DNA of 64,000 bases from Pelecanus crispus (lineage: Eukaryota; Chordata; Aves; Pelecaniformes; Pelecanidae), in NCBI RefSeq assembly GCF_030463565.1, contig NC_134644.1, positions 102,978,765 through 103,042,764 on the forward strand, written 5' to 3'. The translations under genes and the position numbers were made by a program. Numbering within the stretch: position 1 is the first letter of the stretch; each line of letters begins with the position of its first letter. The notes beneath the pieces were generated by a model. It did no database searches. It worked only from the letters and a program-made list of their open reading frames with translations, and had not been told where the DNA came from. Shown piece after piece: positions 23,801-33,217 of this stretch.

Positions 23801-26800
23801 TACACTTTATAGATCCTTTTTGAGAAAGGCAGACAAATAGGTGGTGTTTTGTTCTGTTTTTTTCAAGGTTAAAATATGAATGTATCTCATCTAAAAAAGA
23901 GCCCACAATTATGTCCTGTTTGGATACAGGATGCTGATCTGAGGTACATGCTATCTTATTTAAAAACAATTTAACAAATGTAACTAGATATATATTGATG
24001 ACTGGATCCTGATCAAAAGTTTTTTCAACTTAATTTCCTTTAAGTGGAAAATAGAAAGAACCCTTTGCTCATTTATAAAGTGCATTTAACCACACACTGC
24101 ATTGCAACAAACAACTGACAAATGCAGATGTCAGTCATTCTGCAGAGCTGCATGAAACTGTCGTTTTCCTTATTGTGTATAGTATTTAGAATCAATAAAA
24201 ATAGATTCCATTACTTACTGTGTTGACCTGTCGCATTGCCTTTTGAAATTCATCCCATTCTTTGTCCATCTGATCCTTTGGAGCATCGACTTTTCGCACC
24301 TAAGGAACGTGAAAAAACAGGCTTGTTAACAATTTATGTCTAGTGACTCTTTGGGGCACTATAAAACACCTGGAGAAACAGGACAAATTATGCTGTGTTC
24401 TCAGAAAAGCCTGGTCAACATACTTCTGTTTAAGTAATGTATGTAAGTAAGAGAATGCAACTGCACAATGGTTTTGGAGGAAAAAATCTGACTACTCCTG
24501 GATTAAACCAACATTCTTGACTGTAGCATTAAAGAATAACTGACTAGGAATGGCTGGTGTTGAACGTTTGGATTAAAAAAGTGACTAAGTCTGTGAATTT
24601 GATGGTCTGTAATTTCACTATGTCAGGTGATAACTTTTAAATTCTTCTGTAAGCTGCTTGTTTAATCATATATAGTAGCTATCTCACAAGTCAAAAAGCA
24701 GTGAATTATTTGCCTTTGGCATAACATAAAATATCAAATGATTCAGTCACTAAGTCTGACTGGTGTTAGATAGTCTGACTATATGTCAAATCTAGTCTAA
24801 TTTTGTTGGCTAACAGAAGAAATAGTACCGCTACATACCAATCTTAATGACATGCAAAGCTTTTTCTTCTGTGGTAGACGGCATTAATTACTAAGACAAG
24901 ACGACTGAAAAAGTAGTAGCTGTAAGAATGCGTTTAAGATCTACAACTAAGGTAATCAAAACCAGACTGAGTATTTAATACAAGGAAATAAACAAGATAA
25001 TCTACCTGTGTAACCAAAACTTCCACAATTCAAGAGTGGAAGATTTGGCATATAGTGTATGTTAGATGACAGATTATGCCTGGCTCTGGACTGGGTGGAA
25101 ATTATACAGCTAGGAGAACTAAGCAGTTTGAACAGAATAATTCATGACACCATCTTTTTGCATTAGTTTTATTTTTCCTTTATTCATTCCTCTCTTTTGG
25201 TAACACATCAGTCATCCCCATGGTAAAGACAGTTTGGTACGTTTTGTTCCTGAATGATTATACAAAATCCAGTAGTATGAATTAAGTTTATAGAAGAAAT
25301 TAGAAACTACGTATTGGGAAGTAATAGTCATCATTTCATTTTTCTGTTCTGTGATTATTTCTATCATACGTGTATGTACTGTGTTATTACGCATTGTGGT
25401 TGTCTTTTGTAATTCATAATTATTTGTATTTCTTACAATAAATTTAAACACTAAAGATACTATTTTTCCTTGAAATATTTATCTAATCCAGAATTTATAT
25501 GCTTTATAAATTCCTGATGTAAAGAACCAACATTTTTCAAGCCCACAGTCTCCCTTCCAAAAAGCTGTTAATTCTGAAAATAATTGTTTTGTGTAGGACT
25601 CCAACACAGAATCACTGCAGCCATCACAATATACGCAATGTCACAAACATCTTCCTTCCCCTGCATATTAGCTAAACTTAAAAAGGGCTGATTAAAAAGA
25701 AAAGCAATTCAAGGAAGAGCTTACTGGAACACGTATCCACTTGTAAATTTTATCAGCTGAGGTGATGACCAGAACAAAGATCACTAACCAGTGTCCTCAC
25801 AGATACAAGCAGATTTTCTTTTGCCTGCCAGGCATTCCCGCTTTCTGCAAGCTTCCCAACTCATGGTGAAACCAAATACTTGAAAAGTGTAACATACCAA
25901 TTACTCACGTGCAAAAAAAAAAAAAAAGGGGGGGGGGGGGGGGGGATTAAAAAAAAAGGCATTTTTCAGCTACATAATTCAATATTCAGTATGTCATTAT
26001 TCAAAACTATTCGCATATGCCAATATGTGGGCATGAGTGGTGCCAAAAGAATCTTGCCAGAACAAATAAGAGACATCTAAGCTTGTAATTGTGACAGTGG
26101 AACTAACTGAACATAAAGAAGCATTATTTGGAAGGTCTCCAAATCAGAAGTCATAGCTCAACCTCACAGTCTAATTTAAATACACCAGTAGCTTTCCATG
26201 GTATGAAAAATAGGGAAATATACTCAAGGAAAATAAAAAAGACTTCGAGCCTGCAACATTATTATTTCAATAAAGGCGGCAGGAAAGTCATCAAATCTGT
26301 GCTAAATTTTACCAAAAAAAGTGCTTTGTATTTCAAATATCAGTGTTTATTTTGGTCATCATTTGGTACTGTGCAAGCTGAAGGAAGTGTGAATTATTTT
26401 GATCAAAATTCTAAGATTTTTAGTTGTGATTTTTTTGAGAAACACATTGAATGTGCACCTTTCTTTTCTTTTCCAAGCATCAAAAAACCCCATAGCAGTA
26501 AAAGACAAGAGGGTTGAAAATCTTTAAGGAACCACAATCAAAAATACACTCTGAGAGATGATTTAACAAGCTCTTCCTGCCCCTTTTCATGTCTTCTAAT
26601 TATACAAACCAAAATAGTTCAGTCATTTGCTTATATTCTGGTATGACTAATTACCTGGAAAAGCATCTTCACTACTCAGAAAATCATTACAGCTGGCAGA
26701 AATAAACCCAGCAGCATAAAATAAGCAGATCACTTACTTTTGCATCCACTTCAGGATCATCAAAGAAACCTTCTGGCAAAGCTTCAGCAGTGTTTTCTTT

Positions 26801-29800
26801 CCTGAAATGTTTGATTATTATTATGTCAAGTTAACACTATACAACCTGCTTTATTGCAGCGTTAAAAATAGTCAAGAATAAAATCCATAATCTTTTATAA
26901 AGGACCTAGAAATGAAGCAAGTTTTTTACGGCCCAAGTTTTACCTACAACCATCAAAACTTTAGTTTGGTCTTATCTAACTTACAAGGATCTGCAGACAG
27001 GTTTAAACCTCACTGGCAAAACAAGAGCTGTCATGGTTTAGCCCCAGCCAGCAACTAAGCACCACGCAGCCGCTCACTCACTCCCCCTACCCCAATGGGA
27101 CAGGGGAGAGAATCGGAGGAGTAAGAGTGAGAAACACTCCTGGGTTGAGATAAGAACAGTTTAATAAATAGTAATGATAATAATATAATAATGATAATAA
27201 CAATAATAATATACAAAGCAAGTGATGCACAATGCAATTGCTCACCACCCGCCGACCGATACCCAGACAGTTCCCGAGCAGCAATTGCTGCTCCCCGGCC
27301 AACCCCCCCCCAGTTTCTATACTGGGCATGACGTCATATGGTATGGAATAGCCCTTTGGGCAGTTTGGATCAACTATTCTGGCTGTGCCCCCTCCCAGTT
27401 TCTTGTGCACCTGGCAGAGCATGGGAAGCTGAAAAGTCCTTGACTAGCATAAGCAGTACTCAGCAACAACTAAACATCAGCGTGTTATCAACATTCTTCT
27501 CCTATTAAATCCAAAACACAGCACTATGCCTGCTACTAGGAAGAAAATTAACTCTATCCCAGCCAAAACCAGGACAAGAGCTTAGGCTTCTTAAACTATT
27601 CTTTCCAGTGTGCTGAGCACACAAGCATTTTAACAGCACAGCTTCTACTTTTGAAAGCGTAAATCACTGTCTAAAAATGTGCCCAAGTGAGCTGAACCAC
27701 TACTACAGAACAGGCAAATGGTTTTCTTAAAACAGTTAAAAGCAGCGGTTGACACTAAGCTTCAAAAGCATCCTGTGTTAAAAATTGCGAATAGAGATGT
27801 CTAACAGACACTGTATGGCATTGCTCCATCTCTTATCCTGCCCTTAGGGTGTGAAATACCCGTCTGAAATAATCCTAGATGCTGACTGTATATACAAACT
27901 ATTCCAAATACAAATTAACAGTATGACAGATTTCTAAGTGATCACAGCCTGTATTTCCTGGAAGGATAATGTTTGTTTACGATTCCCAAATTTATCAATA
28001 TATGATTTGACCACTTACCTTTCCACTATCTTGTCTTGTATCTCTGCTTTCTGTATGGATCCTGAATGGGAAACTATAGGAGCAGCTGTAGTTTTGCTGT
28101 CAAAGAAGTCTGTAAGAAAGGACAGAAGCCTATGAACAAAAAGAACTGTTCAAGCTTCTCTGTAGAGTTCTGACTAGACAGGAATTTCAATTAATACCTT
28201 ACTGAATCAAGGGAAGAACAGCCAGACATTATTTCACTTGACAGCCTCAAACAGTTAGAACATAAAATCAATAAGCATGCTGAGAACACACACAATAATG
28301 AACTAGCAAAGAATCTCCTTTCTCTACTCGCAATGTAACACACCCTAACCAGCTAATAGCAATAATTAGAAAAATAAATGAAAACCCTTCCATCATCAGT
28401 TAAAACACTCCTTACTGAATCACTTACTATTTCAGTCATCATTACCTGCAGGCAGAGAATTAGGTATTACTTCTTGAGCTGGAGGTGGAATTTCAGTTTT
28501 ATGCATAACAGAAGATTTGTTTGATTGATCTTGTTCCTCCTCTTCATCATCATCATCATCATCATCATCGTAATCTCCTGACAATAAACTGGGACCTGAA
28601 CCCTTTGAAAGCTGTTCGTTTGCACCATCTTGCTCTGTTTCATCAAAAAAATCTGCTGGTAGCCTAGTAAAGAACACACAACATCAGTATTTCAAACTTC
28701 ACAAAAATCAGTTACAGTCTAGGATCCAAAGCCTGTTCAATCTGTAAGCAATACGATCTTTCAGATATTGTGCCATACCCTAAACTGCACAGCTGCTGAT
28801 GTAACTGTTGTCTGAAGGCAGCACATACTTGTTGCTTTCTTTTGAAGTTCCCCAGGATTGCTCAGGTTAATTCTGAGAACACATTTCAATTCCATTTTTG
28901 TGTTTGAATATTCAGTATCAGAAACATTAATAAAAATATCCTATAGCAAAGTACATTTGGAGGAATGGCAGCTTAGGTAACTGTATTTCTGCATTCGAAG
29001 TTATTTGCATCTGTATTCCTGCTGTGAACACATTAAATACAAAATTCACAGTTCAGAGGTCATATTAGTGTCACGTAAACCTTGATAACCTTCGTGAATA
29101 AACACAGCTACTTATTCTGGGTACCTACTGCAGCTCAGAACTGCAGCTTAGAAGCGCCACACAGGTTCAGCAATGAGAAAACCCAGATTTGCTTAGAATA
29201 GTTGCAGGCCTCCAAGCCAAACACTGTTCCAGGTTATACTTTAAAATACTCATACCTATCACTTTAATAATGAACAAACCTCTCAACTGTTAATTTTGCA
29301 CACACACTCAAAATTTCCACAAGGTAAGCATCTTCTAGTGTCAAGGTAACAGCATGTAATATCTATGCAAGATAGTAATAATTTATCCTGCGAAGAAGCG
29401 TACAGCAGACCTGCAGGCCTCATGTGACATCTACCAATCCCACAAAGATGCCCAAATACCATCAGAAATCTTTAGTGGTAGTAAGATGCTTAACCCAATC
29501 CCTTGAAGTCAAATACACTCCTATATTTGTGAGAGTTCAACTACAAGATATGCATTTACATGAATTTTAAGTGACAAAAACATCTTAACATTTGTTAGTA
29601 GTTTTTGTGAATAAATATAATTTAATTGTACATTTAAAATTTGTCTAAATTTCAGACTACCATCTCTTCTGCAGTATGCTAGCACTGAAAATTAGAGCGC
29701 CTGCCACAATCTAGTTATTTACATTCTACCAAACTGCGTAATACCACCGTATGTTAATCCTTAAAAGTCTGATAGCGACAGTAAAATAATTCCTGTTTCG

Positions 29801-32242
29801 TCACAGACTCTAGAGTTATATATGAGAATACCATGATTTTCTCATCTGCACTGGGGAAGAGGCTGCCATGTTCAGGAATATAGACCCACGTTAGAAAATG
29901 AGCAGAAGCAGGGATCTGCTGATTCTCTGAATCTTTACCCTTGGCTAGGAAGGAGAGATGAGGAAAAATGGGGTGAGAATGTAACAGTTGGTACAGTTAC
30001 AAAAAAACGCACATGTAGTAAGATCTACTTACCCAGACGTAGATGTATGTGGCTTTTCGTCTGTACCTGTATAAGAGGCAAGAGTCACTTCTTACAACCC
30101 ATACTTTTAAAAGAAATATGCCTCAAATAAAGTCTTACTACAGCAGTAAGTTCACAAATGCACACTTTCATATATTTCATATATTTACATGTTCAGTAGC
30201 ACCAAGGGAAAAAAATTAACTGTCTTTTAGCATGAACTTTCACACATGATTTGTGAGAATCCAGTTGCTTGATCCCACTGAAAAGGAATAACACCACTTC
30301 TGAGCAAGTGCTTCTACTGTTTAACTTACACTGTGTCTAGTTCTGTTTGGACCAAGCCCACAGCCCCATGACCTAATTGAACTCAATAACCCAGAAGAAA
30401 ACTAGGTAAACTACCAGAAGCGCAGTCTTCCCTTGATCAGTGAACTCACAGAGAAAGAGCAAGACAGACTTTTTCCCTCAACAGCAGCAACAGGCTGACA
30501 TTAACAGTCTTGTGTATTCACACTCACTTCCATGGGAAAAAAACCAACCCAAAAACATTCAAGATGTAAAATGGCTAGATTCTGGCAAGTGCTTGATTAA
30601 GTATTTTTCTCTCCTTACCTTTTACTCTCTTTAACTCTGTATTTTCTGTATCAACAGTTTTTCGCTTGACAGGATGAGATGATGCACTAGCAGCTGAACC
30701 AGTTGCTGTCTGCTTTGTACCTTTTAATTCTGCAGCTCTCTGTAAAGTAGTACAAAATTCAGGACACTTTCCTAGCAGGAACTTCTGGATTGCAGCTTAA
30801 AATATGGCTTTTAGAATAATTTATTAAAATGAGCTTATATCTTTCTATAACAAGGTCACTGAAACAGACATCACAGATACAGAAGCCAAGACCAATGTTT
30901 CTGTCAGCCTCTCAAATGATGCAACACGGGGGCAGAGGAATTGACACGTGCACGAGGGAGGCTGTATGAGCGAAAAAGGAAAGACTAGGATCAGTGACAT
31001 CTACAGCAGTAAAATACTGGAGGAAAGAGCAGGAAGGCTGGACTCATGTGAATTGTTAAGTGTTTTAAAATTAAAACACAGCAGTGGTATTAAGGACATG
31101 TCACTGTGCCTTGCCACAATGATCTACCCAGAACACAGGCAATGAACTGGGAACCCTTCAGTTCTTTCGGTCTTTTCCTTAGTACTTGCAAAATGCAATG
31201 CAATCTCTCAGTTTCTGCTAACAGCAGCAGAATTTAAAAGGATAAAACAATCAGACTTAAGCTTGCATCTGAGTTACAACCTCCCTGAAGATAAAACAAT
31301 TTATCTTTACTGCTAAATTATTTTAAAAAAAATGTTTTCTTAACGACACACAAGCTGTCGCTTGATAACATGCGGGTAACAAAGTAAACCCAAAGAGGGT
31401 TTCCAAGTCCAACTATGGAAAGCTGCAGACAAGTGACAGTTAAAAGTTGTCGCTAAGGTGGGAACAGCTTCCTCTTAAGAGAGCACCTCCCTTGAAAGAC
31501 ACGGGACGATTCTCTCAAGTGCTGGCCTTTCAATGGGTACACAGGTTTTAAGAAAACGGAACAAGACAAAACAATCAGGCTTGTCTCTACGCTACTCTCT
31601 CCCGGCAGCCACTCAACTGTGCTCTCTCAGCGTACACCCCAAAAAGCAGCAAACCCCCGGCCTCCGCTAACGCGGCGTAACCGCCCCTGTCCTCCCCCTT
31701 CTTCACGTGGTGCCCAGTGACTTCTGAACAACAAAAACAACAAAAACCCAGCCAGCGCCGAGCTGAAACCCGTACCCCCCCAACCCCCCCGCCGCCGGGC
31801 TGCCGGGGGACCAGAGCACCGCCACCACCGCCCGCCCGCAGCCCGCCGCCACCCCCGCCAGCCAGGGCGGCAGGCCAGCGGCCCCTCACCTCACGGTGCT
31901 GCTTGCCCAGGACGTGGGTCTGCCACAGCAGCTCGCTCTTGACGGGCGCGTTGCACAGCGTGCAGCTCAGGTGCCCCAGGCTGTTGTACGTGGCGGCCGC
32001 CGTTAAGGGAAGCAGGGCGCTGCGGCACGGACCCCCCGCCCCTCACCGGCCCCCTCCCCCCCCCCCCCCAGCCCCCCCTCACCGCGCTTGGCCAGCCCCC
32101 GAGCCCGCTGCCGAGGATATTTGGCGAAGGGCGAGTCGATCCGCTTCTTCCCCGCGTTCTGCCGCTGCTTCTCCCGCATGAGGCGCCGCAGCTCCTCCTG
32201 CCGCACCTGCTTCCGCCCCGAGCCCACCCCGGCGGCCGCCAT
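20801..32242 (-). CDS. ZNF830: Zinc finger protein 830 (CCDC16), complete, 10 coding exons, 363 aa
   Basis: ZNF830/CCDC16 is a nuclear protein found in the XAB2 splicing/repair complex with Aquarius, PRP19 and ISY1. Coding exons, in transcript order: 32242-32121, 31989-31890, 30739-30619, 30066-30033, 28663-28446, 28109-28019, 26801-26738, 24299-24219, 22862-22786, 20984-20801. Phases agree at every junction and the total is 1092 nt. Residues 10-30 are a basic helix ([15 protein letters not shown]). A single C2H2 finger has C50, C53, H66 and H72, followed by LGKQH. An Asp8-Glu4 run lies at about 158-169. LPxxFFD motifs occur three times. A predicted coiled coil lies at about 255-345, and the end is DWRVKGALL. 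Human ZNF830 is about 372 aa and, from memory, has no introns. Intron 1 appears to be AT-AC (separate entry). A solo LTR lies between exons 6 and 7. Confidence 0.95.
25915..25959 (+). repeat. Homopurine A-run/G-run/A-run
   Basis: A run of about 15 A abuts about 19 G (interrupted by no pyrimidine), then GATT and a further A-run. It lies in the ZNF830 intron between exons 7 and 8. Homopolymer lengths in assemblies are unreliable here. Confidence 0.85.
27029..27576 (-). mobile_element. Solo LTR of an avian endogenous retrovirus, with 5-bp target duplication
   Basis: A 548-bp element with TG...CA ends flanked by AGAGC on both sides (27024-27028 and 27577-27581). I recognise it as a widespread bird LTR family by its ends TGTCATGG...CCAGGACA and internal blocks. 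In the minus orientation it has a TATA-like box (27314-27321) followed downstream by TTATTAAACTG as the polyadenylation region. That makes it sense-oriented with ZNF830, in the intron between exons 6 and 7. No internal viral genes remain. An AAT/GAT-rich tract (27165-27215) lies inside it. Confidence 0.87.
28446..28663 (-). CDS. ZNF830: ZNF830 exon 5 with Asp/Glu run and LPADFFD repeats
   Basis: A 218-nt exon opening with LPADFFDE and closing with NSLPA plus a split Asp that continues as DFFDS in exon 6. A (GAT)n/(GAA/GAG) tract (plus strand about 28539-28570) encodes eight Asp then four Glu. Such trinucleotide tracts usually vary in length. The acidic region is a shared property of ZNF830 proteins. 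Confidence 0.92.
31890..31989 (-). CDS. ZNF830: ZNF830 exon 2 (C2H2 zinc finger)
   Basis: A 100-nt exon that completes Lys41 and then encodes [15 protein letters not shown] and [18 protein letters not shown]. The spacing is C-x2-C-x12-H-x5-H. It ends GAG|GTGAGG in phase 0. The sequence is nearly the same as the finger of mammalian ZNF830. Confidence 0.93.
31990..32120 (-). other. ZNF830: ZNF830 intron 1: candidate U12-type AT-AC intron, 131 nt
   Basis: On the minus strand the intron starts ATATCCTC (U12 AT-AC consensus ATATCCTT). It contains TTCCCTTAAC at 32002-32011, close to the U12 branch site TTCCTTAAC, 12-13 bases from the 3' end, and ends CCGCCAC. Exon phases then join as AA|G to give Lys, in line with the human PFAKYN sequence. 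The only usable GT in the area (GCGCG|GTGAGG, about 32090) leaves phase 1, whereas both plausible AG acceptors (after CCGCAG and after ACAACAG) need phase 2. It would also add residues absent from the human protein. Confidence 0.8.
32121..32242 (-). CDS. ZNF830: ZNF830 exon 1 (start codon, N-terminal helix)
   Basis: The ATG at 32240-32242 sits in a CpG island with the context GCCGCC ATG G, a good initiation site. It codes for [20 protein letters not shown] and continues to DSPFA plus two bases (AA). In the intronless human protein the next residues are KYNRLGQLSC. The exon therefore must end right before ATATCCTC to give [10 protein letters not shown] with exon 2. Confidence 0.85.
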
Positions 32243-32442
32243 CTTCTCCCGGCGAGCAGAGCGGAGGGGCGGGGCTGGCGGCCAGAGCGAGGCTACGGCA
32301 CCGCCCCGCCGCGCGCCGCACGCCGGGTGGGCGGAGCTTGGCCTGAGGGCGGGGCCAGAGGGCCCGGGCCCGCCCCCGGCCCGCAGAGGCGGGCAGGAGG
32401 AGGAGCAGAAATAAAATCTCAATAATGAAGAGAATTTTAATT

Positions 32443-32750
32443 ATCATAGAATCATAGAATCGTTTAGGTTGGAAAAGACCTTTAAGATCATCCAGTCCAA
32501 CCATTAACCTAACATTACCAAGTCCACACTAAACCAATCAAGGGCAGACTAGACTAAACCATGTCCCAGAGTGCCACGTCTACCTGTTTTTTGAACACCT
32601 CCAGGGACGGTGACTCCACCACCTCTCTGGGCAGCCTGTTCCAATGCTTGACCACCCTTTCCGTGAAGAAATTTTTCCTAATTTCCAACCTAAACCTCCC
32701 CTTGTGCAGCTTAAGCCCATTTCCTCTCGTCCTATCGCTAATTCCCCTGG
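32443..32750 (-). mobile_element. CR1 LINE 3' end
   Basis: Reverse orientation. Begins (plus strand) with the complement of the ATTCTATG octamer repeat, followed by the conserved CR1 3' UTR and the end of ORF2 (minus-strand peptide resembling [17 protein letters not shown], with substitutions). 5'-truncated. It lies between the BAG1 3' end and the ZNF830 promoter, about 200 bases upstream of the ZNF830 ATG. Confidence 0.93.
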
Positions 32751-33211
32751 TTTATCAGGTTTTTCAGTAGTTAAGCCTTTGGAGCACCATCAGAACTAGA
32801 GAGGCGCTGTAATCCAGCTGTAGGCCACATCTCTAAATAAATTCCCTAAAAAAATGCCCCCAACGCCACCCAAAATATGTAAAAAATAGTAAAACACCCC
32901 ATCTATCCCATATACCCAGATCCAGAAACCCTCAGTGTGCAACACAACAGTGTAAAGTGGTCTTAAAGAAACCCAGCTTTTCTTTATGCCTCAGCTTTTT
33001 GCCGATCACGGTAAGATGCCAGGCTTCGATTCACTGCGCCCCGTCGGGAGGCCTGGCACGGCCAGCTGCTGCTCCCAAACACCTCCTGCTCGCCCACACA
33101 GGGCACGCTGGAACATGGAGAGTGGCATGCATTTCCCCCCACTAAAATACAGCCCACCTACAGCATTTAATAACCACACCATGACCAAGGACAGCAGAGA
33201 ACTTTCCATAC

Positions 33212-33217
33212 TTTATT
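33212..33217 (-). promoter_or_regulatory. BAG1: Candidate distal BAG1 polyadenylation signal
   Basis: AATAAA on the minus strand 3.27 kb past the BAG1 stop. A nearer one lies at 35910-35915 (about 570 bases past the stop). Which is used cannot be told from sequence. Confidence 0.35.

Larger units (their letters stand above)
31600..32420. promoter_or_regulatory. ZNF830: CpG island, ZNF830 promoter
   Basis: A GC- and CpG-dense block spanning exons 1 and 2 and about 170 bases upstream of the ATG, with C/G runs at 32049-32068 and GGGCGG boxes around 32265-32370. No TATA box is seen, typical of a housekeeping promoter. Confidence 0.75.

Noticed and set aside
32085-32100. GT donor after GCGCG as the end of ZNF830 exon 1
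   Set aside because: It leaves phase 1, while the two plausible AG acceptors upstream of the zinc-finger exon require phase 2. It would also insert about 14 residues ([11 protein letters not shown]...) between PFAKY and the finger that mammalian ZNF830 lacks.
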